DNA from: Clostridium collagenovorans DSM 3089
Lineage (GTDB): Bacteria > Bacillota > Clostridia > Clostridiales > Clostridiaceae
DNA: 64,000 bases
Direction: 5' to 3'
Assembly (NCBI RefSeq): GCF_900130005.1
Contig: NZ_FQXP01000008.1
Location: 124,001 to 188,000, forward strand
This document shows positions 16,173-25,029 of this stretch, in pieces (the stretch's first letter is position 1; each line of letters begins with the position of its first letter). The notes under the pieces were generated by a model. The model made no database searches. It was not told where the DNA came from and saw only the letters and a list, made by a program, of their open reading frames with translations. The position numbers and the translations under genes are program-made.

Positions 16173-16869
16173 TTTAGCAACAGATATTACTAATAGTCCT
16201 TTATTTGGTATAATAATAACGATTTTAGCATTTGAAATAGGAATTTTTATAAATAGAAAAACTAAGATGTTAATATTTAATCCATTATTAATAGCAATAG
16301 CTATTATAATTACATTTTTAGTAACTCTAAATATAGATTATGATAGTTACAATAAAGGTGGAGAAATTATAACATTAATATTAGGACCAGCAACGGTAGC
16401 CTTTGCAATACCTTTATATAGACAATTAAAGGTACTAAAAGAAAATCTTAAGGTTATAATTCTAGGTATTGGGTCAGGATGTATAGCATCAGCTATAAGT
16501 ATTTTTACTTTAGCTAAGATATTTAAATTTAGCCCAGAACTATATTATTCATTAATACCTAAGTCTATTACAACAACTATAGGTATGGGAATAGTAGAAG
16601 AATTAGGGGGACACCCTAGTGTTGTAGTTCCTGTAATAATAATTACTGGAATAGTTGGGGCTATTATAGCCACAACTATATGTAGAGTTTGTAAGATTAA
16701 AGATAGTGTGGCGGTTGGATTAGCAATGGGAACAGCAGCACATGCTATCGGTACTACAAGAGCTATGGAAATAGGAGAAATAGAGGGTGCAATGAGTAGT
16801 TTAGCTATAGTAGTAGCAGGACTTATGACAGTTATAATAGCTCCAATTGCAGCTGTGTTAATAAAATAA
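16165..16869 (+). CDS. lrgB: LrgB family protein
   Basis: 234 residues with about six or seven membrane helices. The conserved LrgB segments GPATVAFAIPLYRQ (about 73-86), PKSITTTIGMGIVEELGG (about 132-150) and AMGTAAHAIGTTRAMEIGE (about 190-208) are intact. It works with LrgA at the membrane. It is translationally coupled to lrgA by overlap and followed by a very strong terminator. Confidence 0.94.
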   Translation: MSNLATDITNSPLFGIIITILAFEIGIFINRKTKMLIFNPLLIAIAIIITFLVTLNIDYDSYNKGGEIITLILGPATVAFAIPLYRQLKVLKENLKVIILGIGSGCIASAISIFTLAKIFKFSPELYYSLIPKSITTTIGMGIVEELGGHPSVVVPVIIITGIVGAIIATTICRVCKIKDSVAVGLAMGTAAHAIGTTRAMEIGEIEGAMSSLAIVVAGLMTVIIAPIAAVLIK

Positions 16870-16879
16870 ATATGTATTT

Positions 16880-16922
16880 AAAAGAGCTGTTACACTAAAA
16901 ATTAGTGTAACAGCTCTTTTTA
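16880..16922 (+). terminator. Intrinsic terminator after lrgAB
   Basis: A perfect 19-bp stem (16880-16898 with 16902-16920) with the arm containing GAGCTGTTACACTA and a 3-base loop. Its 3' arm ends in TTTT. Confidence 0.9.
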
Positions 16923-17278
16923 CGTGCGTTTTTTATGAGTCTAAATTAAAGGAAGTATGCAGAAAATAAAGAGTTTAATTAATATAGAAGTACTAGTGTA
17001 AAGGAGTATTAAGTATATAAGTTGATAAATAGAAATTGTATGTAAAATAAATATAAATTTTATATGGCTTATAGAAGACGTTTCATTAATACGTAGTTCT
17101 ATTTTTTTATAATTTTTAGCTTTAAGTGAGTTTTTATTTAGACAGGATTATAAGATTCAGCTAGATATTAAATGAATAATTAAAAGATTGTATATAGCTT
17201 TGTTAAATTACTATAAAGAATAAGAAGAATTTAAAAATGTTCATTTGGTATATATATGTAATTAAGGGGTGAATTACG
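16923..17278. other. Gene-free intergenic region
   Basis: About 355 AT-rich bases between the lrgAB terminator and the M23 promoter. All frames are broken by stops. In particular there is no ftsE remnant here: I looked for a Walker A or LSGG-like segment and found none. Confidence 0.6.
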
Positions 17279-17307
17279 TTGACAGGCTTAGGTATACAAT
17301 ATATAAT
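17279..17307 (+). promoter_or_regulatory. Consensus promoter for the M23 peptidase-ftsX unit
   Basis: A perfect TTGACA (17279-17284), a 17-bp spacer and a perfect TATAAT (17302-17307). This is the best sigma-A match in the window. The transcript leader is about 80 bases. Confidence 0.85.
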
Positions 17308-17394
17308 CGTAATATCTTAAAATGGGATAGTTACAGGCAATATAGAAAAATGATTAAGTTTAACATATTACTAATAGATTAAGGAGAAGGTGAA

Positions 17395-18558
17395 GTGAAG
17401 AAGAGAATAATAGTTATTATTGCTAGTGCAATTTTAGTTAATACTTTTACTATGACAGGAATTAATATAGTTGAGGCTGAACCATCAACTAAAAGTGAAA
17501 TAAATGAAAAGATAAAAGAAGAGAAAAATAAAATCAATAATGCAGAGCAAAAAATTTCGGAGAAAGAAGAAGAAAGAAAAAAGATAGAAAAAGAAGCTGC
17601 TGAAGTTGATAAACAAGTTGAGGAAGTTAAAAGTAAAATAAAAGGAATAGAAAATAACATCAATGATTTGCAGAGGGATAATGATTCCATAAGCAAAGAA
17701 GTTGAAGAAGTTAAAAATAAAATAGATGAGAATTATGAAATTATTAGAAAAATAGTAAAGATACAATATGAGCAACAGGCTGGAGGATACCTGAATTTAT
17801 TATTAGAGGCTAAGGATTTTGCCAACTTTTTAAGAAGGTTAGAAGTTGTATCTAGTATGATAAAAAATAATAATAAAGTTATAGAAGAAACTAAAGTTTT
17901 GGAAGTAAGTTTAGAAGAAAAACAAAATAAGTTAAAAGAGCAGATAGTGTCTTTAGAAGCTAAAAAATCAGAGGTTAAAGTTGAGGAAGAAAAACTTGAA
18001 GCTTTAGTAGAAAATAAAAATATTGAAATAGCGAAATTAGTTGAAGCACAGCAAAGTATAAGTGAAGAAATAAGATTAACTGAGGATCAAATAAAGACCT
18101 TAGAAAAGAAGTCAGCTGAGATAGATAAGCAGTTAGAAGCATCTACAGGGGGAGGAGTATATGAAGGTGGTATGATGGCATGGCCAGTACCAGGATATAC
18201 TACCATAACTTCTTACTTTGGAGGAAGAGTAGATCCTATAACGGGAAAAGAGTCTTTTCATAAGGCTATAGATATAGCAGCTCCAGCAGGTGCAGCAGTA
18301 GTTGCAGCCAATGATGGAGTAGTAATAATGTCAATGTATGAGGTGTCTTATGGAAATGTGGTTGCTATAGATCATGGTGGTGGAATAGTAACATTATATG
18401 CTCATAATACAGAGAGAGTAGTTTCTGTTGGAGATAGGGTTACAAGAGGTCAAAAAATAGCAACTGTAGGAAGTACAGGATACTCAACTGGAAACCATAG
18501 TCACTTTGAGGTAAAGAAAAATGGACAAGTTGTAGATCCGCTACTATATTTAAAATAA
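17395..18558 (+). CDS. Secreted coiled-coil M23 peptidase (EnvC/PcsB-like murein hydrolase or activator)
   Basis: 387 residues. A signal peptide ends near VEAEP (about 25-30). Residues 30-250 are long Lys/Glu-rich coiled coils interrupted by a short helical segment (YLNLLLEAKDFANFLRRLEVV). The C-terminal LytM/M23 domain begins at WPVPGYTTITSYFG and has the zinc ligands in HKAIDIAAP and HSHF, so it looks catalytically competent. The architecture matches EnvC and PcsB-type partners that FtsEX opens during division, and ftsX is the next gene. GTG start 17395 follows AAGGAGAAGG. Confidence 0.88.
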   Translation: MKKRIIVIIASAILVNTFTMTGINIVEAEPSTKSEINEKIKEEKNKINNAEQKISEKEEERKKIEKEAAEVDKQVEEVKSKIKGIENNINDLQRDNDSISKEVEEVKNKIDENYEIIRKIVKIQYEQQAGGYLNLLLEAKDFANFLRRLEVVSSMIKNNNKVIEETKVLEVSLEEKQNKLKEQIVSLEAKKSEVKVEEEKLEALVENKNIEIAKLVEAQQSISEEIRLTEDQIKTLEKKSAEIDKQLEASTGGGVYEGGMMAWPVPGYTTITSYFGGRVDPITGKESFHKAIDIAAPAGAAVVAANDGVVIMSMYEVSYGNVVAIDHGGGIVTLYAHNTERVVSVGDRVTRGQKIATVGSTGYSTGNHSHFEVKKNGQVVDPLLYLK

Positions 18559-18632
18559 TAAGTAGGTACATAAAACAAAGGAAAAGAAAATAGTTTAAGA
18601 ACTAAATTTCTTTTAAGAAATGGAGGAAGATT

Positions 18633-19553
18633 TTGAAAGCGAATACTGTTAAGCATCTAGTAGTAGAAGGTTTTAAGAATATATTATCAAATAGATTAGT
18701 ATCCTTAGCTGCCATAGTAACTGTATTTATTTCTTTAAGTATATTGGGTATATTTTATTCTATGATAAATATAGTTAATGTAAATGTTGAGGCACTTCAG
18801 CAGAAGGTAGAATTAGTTGCATTTTTAAATGAAGATGTAAGTGAAGAGAGAGCTAAGGAAATAGGAGAAGAAATAAAAAATATATCAACTGTTAATAAAG
18901 TAGAATTTGTTTCTTCGGAGAAAGGTTTAGAAAGTTATAAAGAAGGTTTTGAAAAAGAAGAAGATAAGGAAATGCAAAGAATACTTAATGATATAGAAAA
19001 TGAGGGCTCAAATCCTATTCCAGCTAGTTTATCAGTACAAACTAAAGACCCTAAGGCAAATGAAGCTATAAGAAAGGAATTAGCTAAATATAATGAAATA
19101 TATAGAGTTAGTGATGGAAACTTAGTTGCAGAGTTATTAAATAGTATAAATTCAGCAGTAAAAGCTGGGGGTTTTGTATTAATGATTGTACTAAGTATTG
19201 CTTCAATATTACTTATATCTAGTGCAATAAAGGTAGCTGTTTTTGTAAGAAGAAGAGAAATTGGTATAATCAAATACATAGGAGCAACGGATAACTATGT
19301 AAGATTACCATTTATAATTGAAGGAATTTCCATTGGAGTTATAGGTGCTATTTTAAGTACTCTTACCTTATCAATAAGTTACTTTGCATTAAGAGCTAGC
19401 TTATTAAGAACTATGGAATCACTTATGAGTGGATTTATATTACCGAGCCTTCCAATACTATTGCAAACATTAATTCCTATTATGCTTGTAATTTCATTAG
19501 GAATTGGTGTTATTGGTAGCTTTATATCTTTAAAAAAATATTTACATGTATAA
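18633..19553 (+). CDS. ftsX: Cell division protein FtsX
   Basis: 306 residues. The N-terminal cytoplasmic segment and TM1 (about 20-45) are followed by a large extracellular domain (about 50-170) and then three more helices, with the ABC permease signature region KVAVFVRRREIGIIKYIGATDNYVRLPFIIEG (about 200-230). FtsX with the ATPase FtsE controls septal peptidoglycan hydrolases at the membrane. TTG start 18633 follows GGAGGA. No ftsE is adjacent; the upstream gene is the M23 protein, reversing the common ftsE-ftsX-peptidase order. Confidence 0.92.
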   Translation: MKANTVKHLVVEGFKNILSNRLVSLAAIVTVFISLSILGIFYSMINIVNVNVEALQQKVELVAFLNEDVSEERAKEIGEEIKNISTVNKVEFVSSEKGLESYKEGFEKEEDKEMQRILNDIENEGSNPIPASLSVQTKDPKANEAIRKELAKYNEIYRVSDGNLVAELLNSINSAVKAGGFVLMIVLSIASILLISSAIKVAVFVRRREIGIIKYIGATDNYVRLPFIIEGISIGVIGAILSTLTLSISYFALRASLLRTMESLMSGFILPSLPILLQTLIPIMLVISLGIGVIGSFISLKKYLHV

Positions 19554-19634
19554 AAGTTTAAGGTTAAAATAGTGAGATTAATTTATTAATAAAATTATTT
19601 TAGAGTAATTAGTTTATAAGAATTGAAGTATACT

Positions 19635-19673
19635 AAATAAACTCTAAGTGTTTTACTTAGAGTTTATTTTTTT
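19635..19673 (+). terminator. Intrinsic terminator after ftsX
   Basis: AAATAAACTCTAAGT (19635-19649) pairs perfectly with 19655-19669 and is followed by a T-run. Confidence 0.85.
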
Positions 19674-19679
19674 GCAACT

Positions 19680-19754
19680 TAAGGCTGTAGTGTTAATAAG
19701 GTTAAGTATTTATTGTATTAAATAAATTTAGCCTGTATTGAAACTACAGCCTTA
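19680..19754. repeat. Long hairpin downstream of trxA (minus-strand 3' end)
   Basis: TAAGGCTGTAGT (19680-19691) and ACTACAGCCTTA (19743-19754) are perfect 12-bp arms around a 51-base loop, which contains a weaker GGTTAAG.../..TTTAGCC pairing. It lies just past the trxA stop, so it probably ends or protects the trxA transcript. There is no T-run directly at the arm. Confidence 0.5.
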
Positions 19755-19759
19755 GAATT

Positions 19760-20071
19760 TTATAATAATTTATCTATTTTAGATTTTAAGGAATCTTTAG
19801 GTACAAAACCTATAGAAGATTCTACTCGTTCACCATTTTTAAATATAAGAATAGTAGGAACACTAGAAACGTTAAATTGTTGTGCAAGTTCTGGACTTTT
19901 ATCTATATCTACCTTTACAAATTTTGCGTTACCATCTAACTCAGTATTTAATTCATCAAATACTGGAGCTAGCATTTTACAAGGTCCACACCAAGTAGCA
20001 AAAAAGTCAACAACCACAATACCATTTTCAATTTCAGTTTTAAAGTTACTTGAATCAATTATTTGTGCCAT
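19760..20071 (-). CDS. trxA: Thioredoxin
   Basis: 103 residues. The fold signatures are complete: VVVDFFATWCGPCKMLAPVFDEL with the WCGPC active site at about 28-32, the buried Asp region, cis-Pro VSSVPTIL, and the GFVPKDSLKSKID C-terminal helix. It reduces protein disulfides in the cytoplasm. The start is placed at the MAQIIDSS Met, which follows AGGAGG on the minus strand. No thioredoxin reductase is adjacent. Confidence 0.96.
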   Translation of the reverse strand: MAQIIDSSNFKTEIENGIVVVDFFATWCGPCKMLAPVFDELNTELDGNAKFVKVDIDKSPELAQQFNVSSVPTILIFKNGERVESSIGFVPKDSLKSKIDKLL

Positions 20072-20500
20072 TTTATATATCCTCCTAAAATTCAAATTTT
20101 ATAATACTCACTTTAATTATGATGTCCTTAAATAAGGTAAATACACATAGGAAAGTAAAGAAATTTCTAGCTAACTAAGAAAGAGTATTTTTCTAGGCTT
20201 TGAAAATAATAATTTAAATAAAAATTGGGAAAGATTAAAAGTTAAGTAAAACTAAGAACATATGTATAAAAAAATTTACATAGGTATTTAAATTTTAATA
20301 AAAATAAATAATATAAGCTTTAGTAAAAAGGGTAGAAATATTACTAATTTATTAAAGTTTTGAAAATAACAAATTATAGCTATTTATATAAATTTTTTTA
20401 ATATATAATTAGTTATGGATTTACTCATAATTTATAGTAAGGAGTAAAATTAGGTAAGAATATAAATTACCAATATATAAACAAACAGAGGTGAAAAGAT
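20072..20500. other. Divergent intergenic region trxA / AI-2E permease
   Basis: About 430 bases that must carry two outward promoters. I see the trxA SD (AGGAGG on the minus strand) and the permease SD GAGGTG (20488-20493), but no other confident element and no ORF. Confidence 0.5.
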
Positions 20501-21700
20501 ATAAAAACTAAAAATCAATCTACTAAACTTTATTTTAGCATTGCTACTTATGTAGTAATTTTAACTTATGTTTTATTAAATTTAAGTACTGTTTTTAGTG
20601 GGATTAAATATGCACTTGGAATAATTAGTCCATTTTTTATAGCTATATTTATAGCTTTTATTTTAAATATACCTATGAAAATAGTAGAGGAGAAGCTACT
20701 ATTTCCACTAGATAAGAGTAAGAAAAGTATAATAAAAAAGATTAAAAGACCATTAGCAATTGTAATAACTTTATTATTAGTATTTGCTTTAATTATTGGA
20801 CTTGTTATATTTATAATTCCTCAGCTTTCTGATAGCATAGAAACTTTGGTAAGTAGTATACCGGAGTATTTAAAGAGCTTAGAGGCTATGATGAACAATT
20901 ATACTGCATCAGTAGATATATTTAATGAGGTATGGAATCAGATTCTAACAATGTGGAAAGATATTCTACAGGTATTAGGTCAAGTAACAGGAACTTTAGT
21001 AACTCAGGTTTTAAGCATTACTATAGGAGTTACATCATCTATAATTAACTTTTTTATAGGAATGATTTTAGCTATATATATGTTAGCTAGCAAGGAAAAG
21101 TTAGTTCTTCAAATAAAAAAGATAATGTATGCTTTTATGAAAAAGCATTTTGTTGATAAAGCCATAGAAATTGGTAAAATAGCGAATTTTAAATTTTCTA
21201 AGTTTATAGCAGGTCAATGTACAGAGGCTGTAATAATAGGAATTTTATGTTTTGTAGGAATGCTTATTTTCTCAATGCCATATCCTCTTTTAGTAAGTGT
21301 AATTATAGGGGTTACGGCACTTATACCGATTTTTGGTGCTTTTGTAGGAACTATACCTGCAGTATTTATAATATTTATGTATAGCCCAATTACGGCATTT
21401 TGGTTTATTATTTTAATAATAGTAATTCAACAGATTGAAGGAAATTTAATTTATCCTAGAGTAGTTGGAAACTCAATTGGTTTATCAGCTTTATGGGTTA
21501 TGTTTGCCATGATGGTTGGAGGAAGCTTATTTGGAATATTAGGTATGTTGATAGGTATTCCATTATTTGGAGTTGCATACACTGTTTTTGGTACAGTTGT
21601 AAATGAGAAGCTCATAGAAAAAAAGATTCAAGTATCATGTAATGAAGATAACTTAGAAGATGAAACTATAGAAGATACTTCTAAAAATGAGGAAGAATAA
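20501..21700 (+). CDS. AI-2E/PerM family permease, apparent ATA start
   Basis: About 399 residues. The body is a typical AI-2E transporter (formerly UPF0118) protein: paired N-terminal helices, a long helix around IETLVSSIPEYLKSLEAM, and conserved FIAGQCTEAVIIGILCF, ALIPIFGAFVGTIPA and QQIEGNLIYPRVVGNSIGL. The first in-frame ATG is at 20675, but the frame is coding-like for 58 codons upstream: hydrophobic YVVILTYVLLNL, then GIISPFFIAIFIAFILNIP, a conserved family segment. Between the in-frame stop at 20492 and 20675 there is no ATG, GTG or TTG. ATA at 20501 is 7 bases after GAGGTG and gives the natural N-terminus. The C-terminus is a Glu/Asp-rich tail. The substrate is unknown. Confidence 0.82.
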   Translation: MKTKNQSTKLYFSIATYVVILTYVLLNLSTVFSGIKYALGIISPFFIAIFIAFILNIPMKIVEEKLLFPLDKSKKSIIKKIKRPLAIVITLLLVFALIIGLVIFIIPQLSDSIETLVSSIPEYLKSLEAMMNNYTASVDIFNEVWNQILTMWKDILQVLGQVTGTLVTQVLSITIGVTSSIINFFIGMILAIYMLASKEKLVLQIKKIMYAFMKKHFVDKAIEIGKIANFKFSKFIAGQCTEAVIIGILCFVGMLIFSMPYPLLVSVIIGVTALIPIFGAFVGTIPAVFIIFMYSPITAFWFIILIIVIQQIEGNLIYPRVVGNSIGLSALWVMFAMMVGGSLFGILGMLIGIPLFGVAYTVFGTVVNEKLIEKKIQVSCNEDNLEDETIEDTSKNEEE

Positions 21701-21724
21701 AGTATAAGCATAAGGAATATATAG

Positions 21725-21816
21725 TATAAGGTTAGCTAAAAATAGAAATGACTTATATATTTAATGTAATTATTTATATGTAGGTCTCTCTATTATATGG
21801 TTAACCTTATATTTTT
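21725..21816 (+). terminator. Possible terminator with branched stem
   Basis: TATAAGGTTA (21725-21734) pairs with TAACCTTATA (21802-21811), followed by TTTTTA. An inner GAC..ATTAAT/ATTA..GTC pairing is visible in the long loop. It is less compact than the other terminators here. Confidence 0.45.
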
Positions 21817-21923
21817 ATAAAAGCCGTAAAATCATTTAGTTCACCGTATTGAATATTAGTAGTATAATTTAAGATAAGTTTATTATTTTAGTAAATAAAA
21901 TAAATAGTAATTAGGAGAAGAGT

Positions 21924-22370
21924 ATGCAAAGTAAGGATAAAACTTTTTATATTATAAGTGAAGATATATTACCAGAACCTATATATAAAACTTTATTAGT
22001 TAAGGAGCTTTTACTAAAGGGTGAAATTAAAACGGTTAATGAAGCAGTGAAAATTATTGGGATATCAAGAAGTGTTTATTATAAATATAAAGATGGAATA
22101 TTTCCTTTTTATGAAGCAACTGATAAAAGAATAGTAACATTATCATTATTATTAGATAATCAATCAGGTGTATTATCATCAATATTAAATACTATAGCTA
22201 AATATGGTGGAAATATTTTAACAATAAATCAAGGTATACCTCTTCAGGGAATTGCTAATGCGTCGGTTTCAGTGGAAACTATAGAATTGTCAGTTGATAT
22301 GTTAGAACTAATAAATAAATTGAATGAAATTCCAGGTGTGAGAAAAATTGAAATGGTATGTAAAGAATAG
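21924..22370 (+). CDS. ACT domain protein, PheB/UPF0735 family
   Basis: 148 residues. The N-terminal half has a helix-turn-helix-like segment (TVNEAVKIIGISRSVYYKYKD). The C-terminal half is an ACT domain (RIVTLSLLLDNQSGVLSSILNTIAKYGGNILTINQ...VEMVCKE), which usually binds an amino acid. The UPF0735 family is widespread in Firmicutes and often neighbours homoserine dehydrogenase, which is not so here. A role as an amino-acid-responsive regulator is plausible but unproven. The SD is TTAGGAG. Confidence 0.85.
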   Translation: MQSKDKTFYIISEDILPEPIYKTLLVKELLLKGEIKTVNEAVKIIGISRSVYYKYKDGIFPFYEATDKRIVTLSLLLDNQSGVLSSILNTIAKYGGNILTINQGIPLQGIANASVSVETIELSVDMLELINKLNEIPGVRKIEMVCKE

Positions 22371-22539
22371 AAAACTTAACATCTTAAATTAATATGTTTA
22401 ATATCTTAAAAAAATCTTAAAAAATGGCATATACATTGATAAATCTTACTAGCTATAATATCATAACATATAGTACATAATATATTGTACTAGTAGAGTA
22501 TATAAAAATGCTTAATATTTAAGTGGGAGATCTTGTACT

Positions 22540-24912
22540 ATGGAACAATTCGCTAGGGAATATGATGAGATAACGGGCTTAACTAGTATTGAGGTTAAGG
22601 AACGTATAAACAATGGACAAGTAAATAAAATACCAGAAGTTCCATCGAGAACTATATGGGAAATATTAAAAGCTAATTTATTTAATAAATTTAATGTACT
22701 AAATACGGTATTAGCTTTAATGGTAATTATAGCTGGTGCTCCTAAGGAGGCCATCTTTGCTGTAGTTATATTTACAAATACTATTTTAGGTGTTTTTCAA
22801 GAAGTAAAGGCAAAGAGAACTCTAGAAAAATTAGCCTTATTAAATAAATTACATGCTAATGTTCTTAGAGATAAAAAAGTAATAAATATAGATATAAATG
22901 ATGTGGTTATGGATGATGTTATATTACTGAATCCAGGAGATCAAGTTGTAGCTGATACAATAGTTATGAGTGGAAGTGAATTTGAAGTAGATGAATCTAT
23001 GCTTACAGGAGAATCAGATACTATTTGTAAATTGCCTGGAGATAAAGTATATTCAGGAAGCTTTGTTAAATCAGGAAGTGGATATACTAAGGTAGTTGAG
23101 ATTGGTGAAAATACATATATAGCTAAGTTATCCAAGGAAGCTAAGAAGTTTAAAGTAATACATTCTCAACTTCAAGAAGCAATAGATAAAATTTTAAAGA
23201 TTCTTATTTGGTTAATAATACCTATAGGTATCTTATTAGTTACAACTCAATTGATATCTAATGATAAGTCATGGCAAGAGTCAATTATAAGTGCTACAGC
23301 TGGAATTGTAGGTATGATTCCAGAAGGATTAGTGCTTCTTACAACTTTAACCTTTGTAGCAGGAGTAGTACGATTATCTAAATGGAATACATTGGTTCAA
23401 GAATTACCTGCAACAGAGGTTCTAGCTAGAGTAGATACACTGTGTTTAGATAAAACAGGAACAATAACTGAAGGTGACCTTAGGTTAGGAGATGTAATAA
23501 ATTTATGTAATAAAGAGGATGAAGAAATTCATGAAGAATTGGCTGCTGTAGTTAATTCTCTACCTAATACTAATGCCACTCAAAAGGCTATTTTAGATAA
23601 ATATGACAAGAATCCTAATTGGAATATTATTAATAACATAGCTTTCTCATCTGCAAGAAAGTGGTGTGGAATAGAATTTGAAAGCCATGGAGTATATATA
23701 ATGGGTGCTCCAGAAATGATATTAAAATCTAATTATGAAAGTATAAAAGATAAGGTTGAACTACAAGCTTCTCAAGGAAAAAGAGTTTTATTATTAGCAA
23801 ACTTTAAAGGAGAAGATTTTGATGTAGATTTAAATGGAATTGTAGAACCAGAAGCCTTAATAATTTTAGAAGATGTAATAAGAAAAGACGCACCAGAAAC
23901 TTTAGAATACTTTAAGCAACAAGGAGTACAATTAAAAATAATATCTGGAGATAATCCTTTAACGGTATCAGCTGTAGCAAAGAAAGCTGGAGTAGATGGA
24001 GCAGAAAATTATATAGATGCTAGTGAAATTTCTAGTGATGATAAGGAAGTTGAAAAGGTATTAGAGAAGAATACTGTATTTGGTAGAGTTACACCACATC
24101 AAAAAAGAGATTTTGTTAAAGCACTTCAACGAAAAGGTCACATAGTTGCAATGACAGGTGACGGAATTAATGATGTATTAGCTTTAAAAGAATCTGATTG
24201 TGGTATATCTATGGCTAGTGGAAGTGATGCAACTAAGGCAGTAGCTCAACTTGTTTTATTAGAATCTAATTTTAATGCTTTACCAGAGGTTGTATCAGAA
24301 GGTAGACGTATGATAAATAATTTAGAGATGGTATCAGAGCTGTTTTTAACAAAGGCCATTTACTCAGTTATATTATCAGTTATATTTAGTTTACTTTTAT
24401 TACCTTATCCATTTACACCAATACAACTTAGCTTAGTAGCATCAATATCTATAGGTATTCCTTCATTTTTTCTTGCTCTTGGACCTAATAAGGAAAGAGT
24501 GAAAGGAGATTACTTAAATCGGGTATTAAAGGCTGCAATTAGTAACGGTATAGTAATTAGTGTGTTTATAACAATAATATTTATATCAACTTATAGGGTT
24601 AGTATGTCTGTTGAAGCAGCAAGAAGTTTATCCGTAATAGTATTGGGTGGTATTAGTTTATTTATATTAGCTAAATTAGCAAAGCCTTTTAATTATTTAA
24701 AATTAATACTAGTATGTGTAACAATGGGAGTATTTTTAGCTACATTCTTTATACCAGTATCTAAGAGTATCTTTAATTTGAGTTTAGAGGGATTTGGAAA
24801 TGTAGTTTTTGCAACCTTGTTAATTTTTACATCACTACCTATGATTTCAATGGTTAGAGATTCATACTCTAAAATTAAAAAGAAAATTAGAGATAAAAAA
24901 TCTAAAAACTAA
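22540..24912 (+). CDS. Cation-translocating P-type ATPase (CtpE/P2-like)
   Basis: 790 residues. The actuator motif is TGESDTI (about 155), the transmembrane-4 motif GMIPEGLVLLT (about 260) resembles P2/CtpE-type pumps, the phosphorylation site is DKTGTITEG (Asp about 304), followed by SGDNPLTV, TGDGINDVLALK and a C-terminal bundle of membrane helices. No N-terminal heavy-metal domain or Kdp-like motif is present. The family includes calcium and other cation pumps of the plasma membrane, and the ion cannot be told from sequence alone. It is a single-gene unit with its own terminator. Confidence 0.9.
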   Translation: MEQFAREYDEITGLTSIEVKERINNGQVNKIPEVPSRTIWEILKANLFNKFNVLNTVLALMVIIAGAPKEAIFAVVIFTNTILGVFQEVKAKRTLEKLALLNKLHANVLRDKKVINIDINDVVMDDVILLNPGDQVVADTIVMSGSEFEVDESMLTGESDTICKLPGDKVYSGSFVKSGSGYTKVVEIGENTYIAKLSKEAKKFKVIHSQLQEAIDKILKILIWLIIPIGILLVTTQLISNDKSWQESIISATAGIVGMIPEGLVLLTTLTFVAGVVRLSKWNTLVQELPATEVLARVDTLCLDKTGTITEGDLRLGDVINLCNKEDEEIHEELAAVVNSLPNTNATQKAILDKYDKNPNWNIINNIAFSSARKWCGIEFESHGVYIMGAPEMILKSNYESIKDKVELQASQGKRVLLLANFKGEDFDVDLNGIVEPEALIILEDVIRKDAPETLEYFKQQGVQLKIISGDNPLTVSAVAKKAGVDGAENYIDASEISSDDKEVEKVLEKNTVFGRVTPHQKRDFVKALQRKGHIVAMTGDGINDVLALKESDCGISMASGSDATKAVAQLVLLESNFNALPEVVSEGRRMINNLEMVSELFLTKAIYSVILSVIFSLLLLPYPFTPIQLSLVASISIGIPSFFLALGPNKERVKGDYLNRVLKAAISNGIVISVFITIIFISTYRVSMSVEAARSLSVIVLGGISLFILAKLAKPFNYLKLILVCVTMGVFLATFFIPVSKSIFNLSLEGFGNVVFATLLIFTSLPMISMVRDSYSKIKKKIRDKKSKN

Positions 24913-24930
24913 ATAAAAAGATTAAATAAG

Positions 24931-24967
24931 AAGCCATCTATAGAAAAAAACTATAGATGGCTTTTGA
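24931..24967 (+). terminator. Intrinsic terminator after P-type ATPase
   Basis: AAGCCATCTATAG pairs perfectly with CTATAGATGGCTT across a poly-A loop, followed by TT. Confidence 0.88.
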
Positions 24968-25029
24968 ATTATAAATTTTTATAATAGTTATAAATTGTTT
25001 ATAATCATATTAAGGGGAGGTGCTTTGAG

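Noticed and set aside
15731..16180. Minus-strand 149-codon ORF over lrgA
   Set aside because: Exact shadow of lrgA; low-complexity Thr/Ile/Ser peptide without start signals.
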